Assembly: GCF_900636965.1 (NCBI RefSeq)
Contig: NZ_LR134331.1
Coordinates: forward strand, 1,550,001-1,614,000
Reading direction: 5' to 3'
DNA from: Lacticaseibacillus rhamnosus
Lineage (GTDB): Bacteria; Bacillota; Bacilli; Lactobacillales; Lactobacillaceae
DNA: 64,000 nt
Positions within the stretch are counted from its first letter, which is position 1, and the number at the start of each line of letters is the position of its first letter. Made by a program: the position numbers and the translations under genes. The notes under the pieces are model-generated. The model saw only the letters and a list, made by a program, of their open reading frames with translations, did no database searches and was not told where the DNA came from. Shown one piece after another: positions 18,357-25,829 of the stretch.

Positions 18357-18851
18357 CTAATACTTAGGATACGGCAAAAAGATCCGATTATCGGCATCGG
18401 GCTGTTCAGCCAAGATCGCTTCATACCGCGCTTCATCGAAATTCAAGGCAAATGTATCGTCATCGGAAGTGCCATCCACGAAATCCATCAAGTCGCTTTG
18501 CCCGTCATCAAGCAGATCCTGTAAATAAATGAACAAAGCATTAACAGTCGCCACGTCAATCCCTTTTTTGCCGTTAAATCCAAAAATAGCCAGATAATCA
18601 TCTGCATAGTCGGCGCCGTGCATCCGCGTTTCGTCATAAAAAAGAATGGCATCTTGATAGGTAACCAGGCCATCATCAACGGTTGTTCCCGTTTGGTCTT
18701 CCACTTCAACGCCGGCTTCACTTTCAGCCGTCATTGTGATTTCGAGTTCAATCACATGCGCGTCCTTATCCCAGTTCAGGCTAAGATCGCCGTCAAAATC
18801 TAATTGGTCCATTTTGTCACCAATTGCATCTAACATATTCATTTGGCTCAT
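18357..18851 (-). CDS. DUF3013-family protein, acidic, function unknown
   Basis: A 164-residue, strongly acidic protein ending in FLPYPKY. It resembles the DUF3013 family of lactobacilli, which has no known function. The ATG at 18851 is preferred over the in-frame ATG at 18860. It leaves proper spacing from GAGAGG, and it gives a four-base ATGA overlap with the stop of the upstream glycosylase gene, a clear sign of translational coupling. No signal peptide or membrane segment. Confidence 0.78.
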   Translation of the reverse strand: MSQMNMLDAIGDKMDQLDFDGDLSLNWDKDAHVIELEITMTAESEAGVEVEDQTGTTVDDGLVTYQDAILFYDETRMHGADYADDYLAIFGFNGKKGIDVATVNALFIYLQDLLDDGQSDLMDFVDGTSDDDTFALNFDEARYEAILAEQPDADNRIFLPYPKY

Positions 18852-19453
18852 GATTGCCATCCTCTCATTTCTAAATCCTGATCACGCCGCGGTATTTTTG
18901 AAACAAACGGATTACCTGCAACGTAAAACCGCAATGGGGCGCTTGTCCACGGCTCCTTGTTAGGAATACCGATTCGCGGTCCAACGGCAATGTTACGGGG
19001 GCGATGATCAGTTGGTGCCAAGCTCAGCCCGCTCTGATTCAACACAGTGCCGTCAAGCTGTTTATCAATCGCTAGTGCTTGGCATAATTTGCCCGGTCCG
19101 TTGGTTAAGCCGATGCCTATTTGCTTGCGGCGAGTCTGCATGGTCGCCAGCCCACTGATCGGTTCCAGTGCCCGAATTAAAATACACTCTGGGACATCAA
19201 CCGGCTGAGTCACAATGTTCAACAAGCAGTATTGTCGCATTCGATAAACATAAACGGTACCAGCCGCCAGAAAAAGGCTATGGTTACGCGTGGTATGGCG
19301 ATGGTTAAATGCGTGGGCAGCCTGATCGCGCGCACCAAGATAAGCTTCGGTTTCAACAATCAAACCGCTACAAGCGCCTAAACTTAATTTCATGCCCAAC
19401 AGTTGGCGCGCAGAATCTAGCGTCGACTGGGTTTCTAACCAAGGTAATATCAT
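18848..19453 (-). CDS. 3-methyladenine DNA glycosylase (AAG/MPG family)
   Basis: A 201-residue DNA glycosylase of the mammalian AAG type, which flips out and excises alkylated purines. Family motifs include IVETEAYLGARDQAAHAF (around residue 30, with the catalytic Glu), GTVYVYRMRQYCLLNIV (around 66), LTNGPGKLCQAL (around 117) and GPRIGI followed by PLRFYVAGNPFVSK near the end. No ribosome binding site precedes the ATG, and a -10 hexamer ends five bases before it, so the mRNA is possibly leaderless. First gene of the DUF3013-prmA-rsmE string. Confidence 0.93.
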   Translation of the reverse strand: MILPWLETQSTLDSARQLLGMKLSLGACSGLIVETEAYLGARDQAAHAFNHRHTTRNHSLFLAAGTVYVYRMRQYCLLNIVTQPVDVPECILIRALEPISGLATMQTRRKQIGIGLTNGPGKLCQALAIDKQLDGTVLNQSGLSLAPTDHRPRNIAVGPRIGIPNKEPWTSAPLRFYVAGNPFVSKIPRRDQDLEMRGWQS

Positions 19454-19457
19454 GCTT

Positions 19458-19488
19458 ATTATATTAGCCTAGGTGCCGCCGAATGCAA
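19458..19488 (-). promoter_or_regulatory. Promoter of the 3-methyladenine glycosylase operon
   Basis: TTGCAT (19483-19488) with TAATAT (19461-19466, 16-base spacer) or the overlapping TATAAT (19458-19463, 19-base spacer). Either puts the transcript start at or within a few bases of the ATG at 19453. Confidence 0.6.
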
Positions 19489-19503
19489 AGAGGCGAAAAG
19501 GCT

Positions 19504-19531
19504 TTGCCTAAAAATTGTGGCTAGGTATAAT
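19504..19531 (+). promoter_or_regulatory. Promoter of the 82-residue unknown gene
   Basis: TTGCCT (19504-19509), 16-base spacer, TATAAT (19526-19531), 28 bases before the ATG at 19559. Confidence 0.65.
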
Positions 19532-19558
19532 AGTAATCAATTAGAAAGGAAGCTGAAC

Positions 19559-19807
19559 ATGGCAGAAAACTTGGCATTGCGAGCACTCATCAGCCAACAA
19601 ACCGACGCACTGGTTTCTGAACTTTACACCGATGATAAAGTCAATGAACGACTGCAAAAGTGGCTGGCAAGGGTACCTGATCCCGGTGTTGCCGATACTT
19701 ACAGTTATTTGCTGGCAGAATCACGCGAATTTTCCGAAGAGCTGCTTTATCGCATTTTAAGCAAGCTTGCTGAAGACGGCGCACTTAAATTACCGACTGA
19801 AGCATAA
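19559..19807 (+). CDS. Small soluble protein of unknown function
   Basis: An 82-residue, mostly helical and acidic protein that I do not recognise. The ATG at 19559 (MAENLALRAL) is chosen over the longer frame from 19517 because GAAAGGAAG sits 8 bases upstream and the promoter's -10 lies inside the extension. It is monocistronic, with its own promoter and a strong terminator, which supports a real gene. It contains no cysteine, signal peptide or membrane segment. Confidence 0.75.
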   Translation: MAENLALRALISQQTDALVSELYTDDKVNERLQKWLARVPDPGVADTYSYLLAESREFSEELLYRILSKLAEDGALKLPTEA

Positions 19808-19862
19808 AAAGAGAGGTGGTCAAAATTGCACAATGTAAAGTGCAGTTTGACCGCCTCTTTTA
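19808..19862. terminator. Bidirectional terminator
   Basis: GAGGTGGTCAAA pairs with TTTGACCGCCTC (12 bases, one G-U), with A and T runs on the two sides. It separates the convergent genes at 19559 and 19876. Confidence 0.85.
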
Positions 19863-19875
19863 TGACGCAAAGGAT

Positions 19876-20262
19876 CTATTTTAATTTTGCCTTAACTGTT
19901 TGCGGAAGTGCCTGCTCCGAAACCGGTTGAGGTGTGGTCAGTACCCGTTTTTGTGCCACCTTGGCTTTCACGTAACTGCCAGGTGTTAACGCCTTGGGAT
20001 TAGCTGATTCTTCAGATGAATAGCCTAAGTTCCGAGTCTGACCATTCTTCGTCACCCATTTTAATTCGTATTCATATGTGTAGTATTGCTTCCCATTGAC
20101 CTTGTAAAGTGAGCCATCTTCATTTTTCGAGGCCACTTTTTTACCTTCAATTACCACCGCATAAGCATCAACACCATTGTACGTACTATTCCAATATTGA
20201 TAGCCGAAAAAGCCAATAACAATAAGTACGAGTACGCCAACTATACCAACCACTTTTTTCAT
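19876..20262 (-). CDS. YxeA-family (DUF1093) membrane-anchored or secreted protein
   Basis: A 128-residue protein starting with a short basic stretch and a single hydrophobic segment (residues 4-22), either a signal peptide or an N-terminal anchor. An extracellular part of about 100 residues follows, with the DUF1093 pattern DAYAVVIEGKKV, KQYYTYEYELKW and PGSYVKAKVAQ. The family is predicted to adopt an OB-like beta fold; its role is not known. ATG with AAAGGAGTG. Promoter at 20291-20319. Confidence 0.82.
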   Translation of the reverse strand: MKKVVGIVGVLVLIVIGFFGYQYWNSTYNGVDAYAVVIEGKKVASKNEDGSLYKVNGKQYYTYEYELKWVTKNGQTRNLGYSSEESANPKALTPGSYVKAKVAQKRVLTTPQPVSEQALPQTVKAKLK

Positions 20263-20290
20263 CGAATCATCACTCCTTTTCGTTAAACAT

Positions 20291-20319
20291 ATTATGCCGA
20301 ATCAATTAAAACCGCTCAA
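20291..20319 (-). promoter_or_regulatory. Promoter of the YxeA-family gene
   Basis: TTGAGC (20314-20319), 17-base spacer, CATAAT (20291-20296) on the minus strand, 29 bases before the start codon. Confidence 0.6.
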
Positions 20320-20470
20320 TAATTTGTGATGTCTTTATATTTTTCTTAATTCGTGACAAAAATGTCATGTGTGTAAGATAAAAACACAATAACATCAGTT
20401 TCATTTAGATGGCATTCAAAAGGTGACAATGGCCTTCATGTCAGCAATTGCCGGAAAGCTGGCAGCATCT

Positions 20471-20514
20471 CCATAACGCGCTCGCCAGCCCAGAAACCGG
20501 GCTGGCTCGCGCTC
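20471..20514. repeat. Shortened palindromic repeat (copy D)
   Basis: CGCTCGCCAGCCC-AGAAACC-GGGCTGGCTCGCG. It equals the outer arms of copy A joined directly, without the central hairpin, and keeps the TAACGCGCTC flank of the family. Confidence 0.75.
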
Positions 20515-20542
20515 AAAAAAAGTCCTGCTTCTCAGCAAGACT
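20514..20542 (-). terminator. Terminator of the 147/60-codon gene pair
   Basis: Minus strand AGTCTTGCT (20534-20542) pairs with AGCAGGACT (20521-20529), with a GAGA loop and seven Ts. It lies just after the stop of the gene at 20548. Confidence 0.85.
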
Positions 20543-20547
20543 TTAGC

Positions 20548-20730
20548 TTAACGTTTAATTGAACGCTTGTTATCTTTGCGCGGACTCCGCTTAAGTCGAT
20601 CAAAAACGGATTGCACCGCCTTAAATCGTTGCGGATCACGACGAGCATTTTTGACAAACTGGCTGAAGTCATGGTCACCAATGCCAACTTCGGGTTCGTC
20701 ATCCTTTTTATGCTTCAACCAAGGCATCAT
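20548..20730 (-). CDS. Small basic protein of unknown function
   Basis: A protein of 59-60 residues not recognised from a named family. The N-terminal half is acidic (KKDDEPEVGIGDHDF) and the C-terminal half is strongly basic (RLKRSPRKDNKRSIKR). GGAGGTG lies upstream. The start may be the first ATG (20730), which overlaps the upstream stop as ATGA, or the next codon (20727). A terminator follows at once. Coupling to the membrane protein gene at 20727 suggests a joint role, for example a cytoplasmic partner. Confidence 0.65.
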   Translation of the reverse strand: MMPWLKHKKDDEPEVGIGDHDFSQFVKNARRDPQRFKAVQSVFDRLKRSPRKDNKRSIKR

Positions 20731-21113
20731 GACACCTCCGAATCTTTACGCATGCGTTGAGCGCGATTCGCCCCTGCCAGCACGAACACCATGGCAACAA
20801 GCAAACCGATTAGCGCAAAGACACTGTAGTTCGGAATTAAAATAAAAGCAATAAACGCACAGATTCCGACAAGATTGCCGACTAGCAACAATCGCTGATT
20901 ATGACTGGAAAAATACGACAAAAGATGAAAAATAATACCTGGAATTGTCAGCCACCACAGATGGTTCGCCCAAGACATCAATGTCGCTCCCACGCCGGTG
21001 AATGAAAACCCCTTTGGCAATGTCGTAATGACAGCCGCAATCAACATGACAAGTGCAAACGCACCATAAAGTAAATCATAAAGTGCTGGTACTTTTTTAA
21101 TGGAAACTTTCAA
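20727..21113 (-). CDS. Membrane protein of unknown function
   Basis: An open frame of 147 codons runs from 21170, but a TATAAT hexamer lies inside its first codons, so the likely start is TTG at 21113 (LKVSIKKVPALYD), downstream of AAGGGATG. This gives about 128 residues with four hydrophobic segments, ending in a basic tail NRAQRMRKDSEVS. No family recognised. It is coupled by a four-base overlap to the basic small protein downstream. The start choice is moderately sure. Confidence 0.62.
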   Translation of the reverse strand: MKVSIKKVPALYDLLYGAFALVMLIAAVITTLPKGFSFTGVGATLMSWANHLWWLTIPGIIFHLLSYFSSHNQRLLLVGNLVGICAFIAFILIPNYSVFALIGLLVAMVFVLAGANRAQRMRKDSEVS

Positions 21114-21250
21114 GTGTCGATCATCCCTTGCTTTAGCAGTACCTGTATTATACAAGTTTGCGGAAATCATTGCACGACAGACAGCGCCTGTTTATACAAA
21201 GGTTAGTAACTCTGATTTTCTTAACAAGTAATTTTATCAAGTAAGAAATT

Positions 21251-21292
21251 AAAAAGCGTTACGCCAGACTTAAGCCCAGCGTAACGCATAAA
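21251..21292 (-). terminator. Terminator of tRNA-Ser
   Basis: Minus strand GCGTTACGC (21279-21287) pairs with GCGTAACGC (21256-21264), followed by TTTTTAA. Confidence 0.8.
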
Positions 21293-21310
21293 AATGAACT
21301 TATCTTATAA

Positions 21311-21397
21311 GGAGAGTACAGGATTTGAACCTGCGCGCCGGTATTAGCCGGTTCGACGGATTTCGAGTCCGTTGCATTACCACTCTGCCAACTCTCC
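21311..21397 (-). tRNA. tRNA-Ser (anticodon CGA)
   Basis: An 87-base class II tRNA on the minus strand. Acceptor arms GGAGAGT and ACTCTCC pair fully. The anticodon stem ACGGA/TCCGT carries loop CTCGAAA, so the anticodon is CGA and it reads UCG. A long variable arm (AACCGGCTAATACCGG) marks a serine tRNA, and the T arm GCAGG-TTCAAAT-CCTGT is normal. CCA is not encoded. The base at position 73 reads T rather than the usual G. A TATACT -10 lies just upstream (about 21414). Confidence 0.95.
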
Positions 21398-21530
21398 AAA
21401 ACACAAGTTCAAGTATAACAAAATCAACAAACTTTGGGAAGCAATTATTTTAAGTATCGATGTTGTGGTTTCAAAAAGTGCTTTAAGTGAACTTGTCAAA
21501 TTGATAATGCTAAGCCGTCTTTTGTAAAAC

Positions 21531-22121
21531 TCAATATTTAATCGTCTCCTCAGTCACGTATTCCAAGTATTTCTGGCGCTGTTTTAGCGATGAATGCGTG
21601 ATATTACCAAAGTTCTGCCAATGAGCACGCCTGATTCCGAGTTGTCTCAAAGTATGTTTTATAAAAACCCCTTGCAAAGCATTGCCACAAAAAAGGCGCA
21701 AGTAAAAAGTTGGCGAGGTTGACGTTGTTAGTACATAAACATGCTTCAGATTGGTGAGCAATCCCTTAACACCACGCTTAGTAACCACATGACTTAACCC
21801 CGGACCTTCCTTCATAACTTTATCGATAAAGCCTTTTAGCATCGCGGGTATATCGTTCCACCAAACTGGCGTCACAATGATAAGGCCATCGACTTCCTTT
21901 AAGGTATTCAAATACTTTTTAACGAGAGGATCGTGTGTCTGCCCAGAATGAAATAAGCTTAGTTCTTCTTGATCATAAGTTGGCTGAAATCCGTCATGGT
22001 ATAAATCTAGAATCGTATAACCAATAGCGCGATTCGATAAGTTTTGACAAACTGCCAGCAAAATCGCGTGGTTGAAACTTTTGTCATATGGATGACAGTA
22101 AACAATTGCAAATTTTGACAT
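21531..22121 (-). CDS. NAD(P)H:quinone oxidoreductase-like flavodoxin-fold protein
   Basis: A 196-residue protein of the flavodoxin-like NAD(P)H dehydrogenase family (KefF/MdaB/NQO relatives). N-terminal KFAIVYCHPYDKSFNHAI gives the phosphate-binding loop, and PVWWNDIPAMLKGFIDKV (around residue 80) is the family signature for FMN and dimer contacts. It is expected to be a cytosolic FMN-dependent two-electron reductase of quinones or related electrophiles. It lies two bases downstream of a TetR-type repressor gene, so it is probably the gene under that regulator's control. Confidence 0.88.
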   Translation of the reverse strand: MSKFAIVYCHPYDKSFNHAILLAVCQNLSNRAIGYTILDLYHDGFQPTYDQEELSLFHSGQTHDPLVKKYLNTLKEVDGLIIVTPVWWNDIPAMLKGFIDKVMKEGPGLSHVVTKRGVKGLLTNLKHVYVLTTSTSPTFYLRLFCGNALQGVFIKHTLRQLGIRRAHWQNFGNITHSSLKQRQKYLEYVTEETIKY

Positions 22122-22123
22122 TT

Positions 22124-22681
22124 TTATGCCTCCAATAAGCGCAGAAGTGTTTCGCGCACCAATACCGCATCGTATTCTGTTACATCACTATCAAGTAACA
22201 GACCATAACCTTGAATAAATGCCCACAACTGAATAAATAAATCTTTAGGTTGTACGCTCAGGTGACGTTTTTGAATCACTGCTTCCACCATTTGCATCAT
22301 TTGATCGTAAAATGCAAACTCTCCTCTATCAACTTTCAGGACATTGCGCGCAATCGGATTGAAAAATAGAAAATGCATCAAATTGGGTTCATCTTTAAAT
22401 TGTCGAAGTAAAATCGAAGCAACAGTAAGCAGTTGTTCTTCGGGTTTACGAACTGTTTGCAGCTTCTTTGCCATCCGTGATTGTTCCTGACGTGATAAAA
22501 GAACCGTCACCGCTTGAAGTAATTCTTCTTTAGTAGAGAAGTGCGTATAAAATGCACCTGTGGTTAATCCGATTCCTTGTGCTAATTTTCTTAATGAAAG
22601 TGATTCTTCCCCATGTTCGTTAATCATGCTGATAGCTTTGTCCATAATTCGCTGGTCTGTATCGATTTTTCTGTCGGCCAT
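22124..22681 (-). CDS. TetR-family transcriptional regulator
   Basis: A 185-residue repressor. The N-terminal helix-turn-helix reads ESLSLRKLAQGIGLTTGAFYTHF (around residues 28-50), typical of TetR. The C-terminal ligand domain is helical. The frame opens at a TTG six codons upstream (22699), but ATG at 22681 is a better start; its binding site is weak either way. Two identical ATAACAGTGTTAT palindromes in its promoter suggest autoregulation together with the oxidoreductase gene. Confidence 0.9.
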   Translation of the reverse strand: MADRKIDTDQRIMDKAISMINEHGEESLSLRKLAQGIGLTTGAFYTHFSTKEELLQAVTVLLSRQEQSRMAKKLQTVRKPEEQLLTVASILLRQFKDEPNLMHFLFFNPIARNVLKVDRGEFAFYDQMMQMVEAVIQKRHLSVQPKDLFIQLWAFIQGYGLLLDSDVTEYDAVLVRETLLRLLEA

Positions 22682-22700
22682 TCTCTCATCTTCTTTCAAA

Positions 22701-22713
22701 ATAACAGTGTTAT
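22701..22713 (-). promoter_or_regulatory. Candidate TetR-family operator, proximal
   Basis: ATAACAGTGTTAT, a quasi-palindrome identical to the one at 22733-22745, with centres 32 bases (about three helical turns) apart. Confidence 0.65.
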
Positions 22714-22729
22714 CTCAATGATCGCCTCG

Positions 22730-22758
22730 ATCATAACAGTGTTATCTGGAAAAAACAA
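22730..22758 (-). promoter_or_regulatory. Promoter of the TetR-oxidoreductase operon with overlapping operator
   Basis: Minus strand TTGTTT (22753-22758), 17-base spacer, TATGAT (22730-22735). The second ATAACAGTGTTAT copy (22733-22745) overlaps the -10 and spacer, so a bound repressor would block RNA polymerase. Confidence 0.65.
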
Positions 22759-23105
22759 GCTGCTTCGGTCTTTTTTTACCCATCACGACATACAAGATAC
22801 CTGGCTTTTTTTGAAACAGCTTTTCTTCTTCAAGCTTCGGAGCAGCCCTCTAATTTGGCAACACTATGAAATCTTTCAGTTGATATACCTAAATAATACT
22901 GCGAACTATGTCTTTAAAATCATTACAATCAACAATCGTTTTCCTGAGTAACAAGATTAACCAAAATTTCTATTAGAAAATGGACTTACATCAATGTTTC
23001 CTCGCTTATAATGCAATTATCACAGCAAACGATGCTCTTTTCTTTATTATCAAAAACTCCCTAGTTATAATGAAAGAAATAATTCAACACGCGGAGGAGA
23101 TTAGC
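22759..23105. other. Intergenic gap without recognised gene
   Basis: AT-rich stretch upstream of the oxidoreductase at 23106. A TATAAT (23066-23071) could be its -10, but I see no good -35. Nothing else recognised. Confidence 0.4.
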
Positions 23106-24110
23106 ATGCTGAAATACGGCATCATCGGGGGTAATGAGAATGCATTGGAATTCATTGACGCCGCAGACATTTCAGAAAAGTGGCAATTAACTGCAGCGTT
23201 CACAGAAACAGCGCGAGAAATGGCAGCAATCCGGGAAAAGCATCCGGAAACCGTCTTTTTTTCCGATCTTAATGCGTTTTTCAAAAGTCCAAATTTCACA
23301 ACTGTCTTCATCAGTTCAAGCTCGCCTAACATGCGCCATTTTCCCCAAATTAAACAAGCAATCCTAGCCGGGAAAAATGTCATCGTTCAACCGCCGGCGC
23401 TCACGAACCCGACTGAATTCAAAGAAGTCGAGCAGTTACTTCGCACTCACCCAGAAGTACACTTTTTTGAGGCTGCGTATCCATTACACATGCCTAATTT
23501 TCAAAACATCCTGACTGCGGTGCGCAAACTGCCTGCCATCCAAGGAGCAACATTTACCGCTATGCAGGAATTTCCCGGTTATGATGATGTTTTGGCTGGC
23601 AAGCGGCTTCAAGGGTTTACCCCCGAGTCAGCAGGAGGTGCCCTGCAAATGCTGGGCTTGTATCCTTTGTATGCTGCGTTTTCGCTTTTTGGTCACCCGA
23701 GTAACGGAAACTATTTCGCCACCGCCATCAACACTGGTGCAGACGGGCTTGGCACCATTTTCTTAACTTATCCGGCGTTTAATATCACCATTCATATTGG
23801 TATCACCACCGACTCGTTCATGCCTTCTGAAATTTATGGTTTACGTGAAAAGATCGTCATCGACAACATTACCGAACTGCGGCTGATCAATCATTACGAT
23901 GCAGATCGTCAAAATCACTTGCTTAACACGATCACCTATGAAAACCGATTGACGGGTGAGGCACTTGCTTTTGCCGAAATACTAGAAACGCCGAACGATC
24001 CCCAAAATCGCCTTCGCTATCAAACATGGTTGGAACTGGCACGTGACGTGAACACGACCCTATTCCATTTACGAACATTAGTGGGGCTGAAGTTTCCAAC
24101 TGATGTTTAA
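23106..24110 (+). CDS. Gfo/Idh/MocA-family oxidoreductase
   Basis: A 334-residue protein with an N-terminal Rossmann segment (YGIIGGNENALEFIDAA). FISSSSPNMRHFPQIKQAILAGKNVIVQPPAL (around residues 68-100) corresponds to the family's EKP-containing region. Here the usual EKP motif appears as QPP, so the catalytic lysine is apparently replaced and activity is uncertain. A C-terminal alpha/beta domain with GGALQMLGLYPLYAAF follows. The ATG at 23106 is preceded by GGAGGAG; the 42 codons upstream in frame are not conserved-looking. Substrate unknown; such proteins oxidise sugars or polyols with NAD(P). Confidence 0.82.
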   Translation: MLKYGIIGGNENALEFIDAADISEKWQLTAAFTETAREMAAIREKHPETVFFSDLNAFFKSPNFTTVFISSSSPNMRHFPQIKQAILAGKNVIVQPPALTNPTEFKEVEQLLRTHPEVHFFEAAYPLHMPNFQNILTAVRKLPAIQGATFTAMQEFPGYDDVLAGKRLQGFTPESAGGALQMLGLYPLYAAFSLFGHPSNGNYFATAINTGADGLGTIFLTYPAFNITIHIGITTDSFMPSEIYGLREKIVIDNITELRLINHYDADRQNHLLNTITYENRLTGEALAFAEILETPNDPQNRLRYQTWLELARDVNTTLFHLRTLVGLKFPTDV

Positions 24111-24117
24111 AGCTCAA

Positions 24118-24158
24118 AAGGCCTCCGGAGACACACCTCCAGAGGCCCTATTTTTTAT
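24118..24158. terminator. Terminator between the oxidoreductase and glycosyltransferase genes
   Basis: GGCCTCCGGAG (24120-24130) pairs with CTCCAGAGGCC (24137-24147) with one mismatch. TATTTTTTA follows on the plus strand and CTTTTG on the minus strand. Confidence 0.82.
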
Positions 24159-24212
24159 TGCTAACGGTCAAACTGAGACGACCAGACTTCAACGCACGAT
24201 TTTCTACCCAAA

Positions 24213-25829
24213 TTATGCGTTATCTTTCACCCGCTGATCACCGATACCACTACTGATTTCTTCAGTGAATGGCAGGGGCTTCTTTTTTGCATCTTCTAAC
24301 AACGCTTCCCATGCGTGCCAAACGTTTGCTTCAGAATAACGATCTGACAGTTCATAAGAGCGATCTGACATCTGCTGCAGCTTATCAGGATGCTTGAATA
24401 AGTCGACAAACTTAGCCGCCATGGCCTTGATATCATCAAATGGCACAACAAAGCCATTTTCACCATCAACAATTAGCTCATTAGGGCCATAGTTCACATC
24501 ATAAGTGACGCCAACGAGCCCATTGCTGATCGCTTCCATCAACGACAAGTTAAAGCCTTCCATCACCGACGCCAGCGCATACACTTGTCCTTCGCGTTGC
24601 ACCGCGCCAACATCCTTTACATAATCATGCAGTTTAATCACGTCTTGCAGCTGATACTTTTCAATGGCGGCATTGATCTTGGTCATTGCCTCATCATTGT
24701 CGCGGTGATCGACGTACCCATAAACATCTAATGAGATATTAGGCACCTCTTTTTTAGCAATGCCAATCGCTTCGATAATATGATCAATTCGCTTTTCCGG
24801 TGCAACCCGGGCCGTGACAATTACTTTACCTTGCTGCCGATCCGCCATGGCAATTTTTGGACGTGCAAACTGTTCATCCGGAATGACACCGACCGGAATT
24901 GTGAAGAGTTTACTCTTAGGTTGGAAGCGTGCACGAACGTCTCGTGTTTGCTTTTCTGTGGCGGAAATAATCGCATCATAATCATTAGCGTGAATCAAGC
25001 CATACTCATAAAAATTATTCATGACCGAGTGCATCGGATCTTGCGCGTCACCTGCATGTGAATTGTGTAAATGCAAGACAGTATAAGCCGGACGCCTCAA
25101 GTGCAGCAGTTGCCAGTCACCAAGATGCGATCGATCAACAATAAAGATATTGGCGCGTTTATTGTTCCAATATTGCTCATTCAAACGATTATAAAAATGA
25201 ACTGTCAACTCGTCGATATTCGAAAAGAGATACACCGCTCCATTGTCTTCGGTCAGCCGCCAGCCGGTTTTAGTAAAAGTCTGTTTGGCATCATACTTGT
25301 TAAAGGTTTCAAGCACCGGCCGCCCGTCAACCTTATACCAGACCTCCGTGCCGACTTTATTATCAGGTGTATACCATTGCGACAAGGACAAGAAACCGCG
25401 AAAATCGTAAAAATCAACCCGGTACAGATTGCCGAAAGCATCGAATTGCTCAACCGAACTGACCCGTTCAGTTGGATCATCACGATAATAATTAATTCTT
25501 GCCACAAATTGTTGACCACGCAGCACAAGATAGCGAAATTGTTCCGGTTCTTTTTGGTAACTAAGCTGATCCAAGCCAAAGTCAATATCCTCGGCATGCA
25601 AAATCTTGGTTGGCACTTCTTCAGCAGCTTGGAAATAGTCAAACATCCCTAAAGTTTCGTCATCGCTGACACCGTTTGCCTGTAAATAATCGTGCAGTCG
25701 TGGGTTCCACTCACGAAAAATCATTTTAAACGGTTCACCGTGATCACGAAATAACCCAGCCCGTTTCAACTGGGCATGTTCAATTCCCGAGTTGCTTTGA
25801 TTAAAACTGGAATTAATAAAAAATATCAT
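24213..25829 (-). CDS. GT4 glycosyltransferase of the GtfA/TagE type (catalytic candidate)
   Basis: A 538-residue GT-B glycosyltransferase. An N-terminal Rossmann half begins IFFINSSFNQSNSGIEHAQ. It is interrupted by a beta-rich add-on domain (residues about 100-215, repeats like VDFYDFRGFLSLSQWYTPD). The donor-binding half follows, with VTARVAPEKRID (around 325) and EGFNLSLMEAISNG (around 435), which is a complete EX7E motif. This layout is that of GtfA of serine-rich adhesin loci and of TagE/TarM teichoic-acid transferases. Cytosolic. Given its neighbours I infer O-glycosylation of Ser/Thr-rich secreted proteins. Coupled to the upstream paralogue by a four-base overlap. Confidence 0.85.
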   Translation of the reverse strand: MIFFINSSFNQSNSGIEHAQLKRAGLFRDHGEPFKMIFREWNPRLHDYLQANGVSDDETLGMFDYFQAAEEVPTKILHAEDIDFGLDQLSYQKEPEQFRYLVLRGQQFVARINYYRDDPTERVSSVEQFDAFGNLYRVDFYDFRGFLSLSQWYTPDNKVGTEVWYKVDGRPVLETFNKYDAKQTFTKTGWRLTEDNGAVYLFSNIDELTVHFYNRLNEQYWNNKRANIFIVDRSHLGDWQLLHLRRPAYTVLHLHNSHAGDAQDPMHSVMNNFYEYGLIHANDYDAIISATEKQTRDVRARFQPKSKLFTIPVGVIPDEQFARPKIAMADRQQGKVIVTARVAPEKRIDHIIEAIGIAKKEVPNISLDVYGYVDHRDNDEAMTKINAAIEKYQLQDVIKLHDYVKDVGAVQREGQVYALASVMEGFNLSLMEAISNGLVGVTYDVNYGPNELIVDGENGFVVPFDDIKAMAAKFVDLFKHPDKLQQMSDRSYELSDRYSEANVWHAWEALLEDAKKKPLPFTEEISSGIGDQRVKDNA

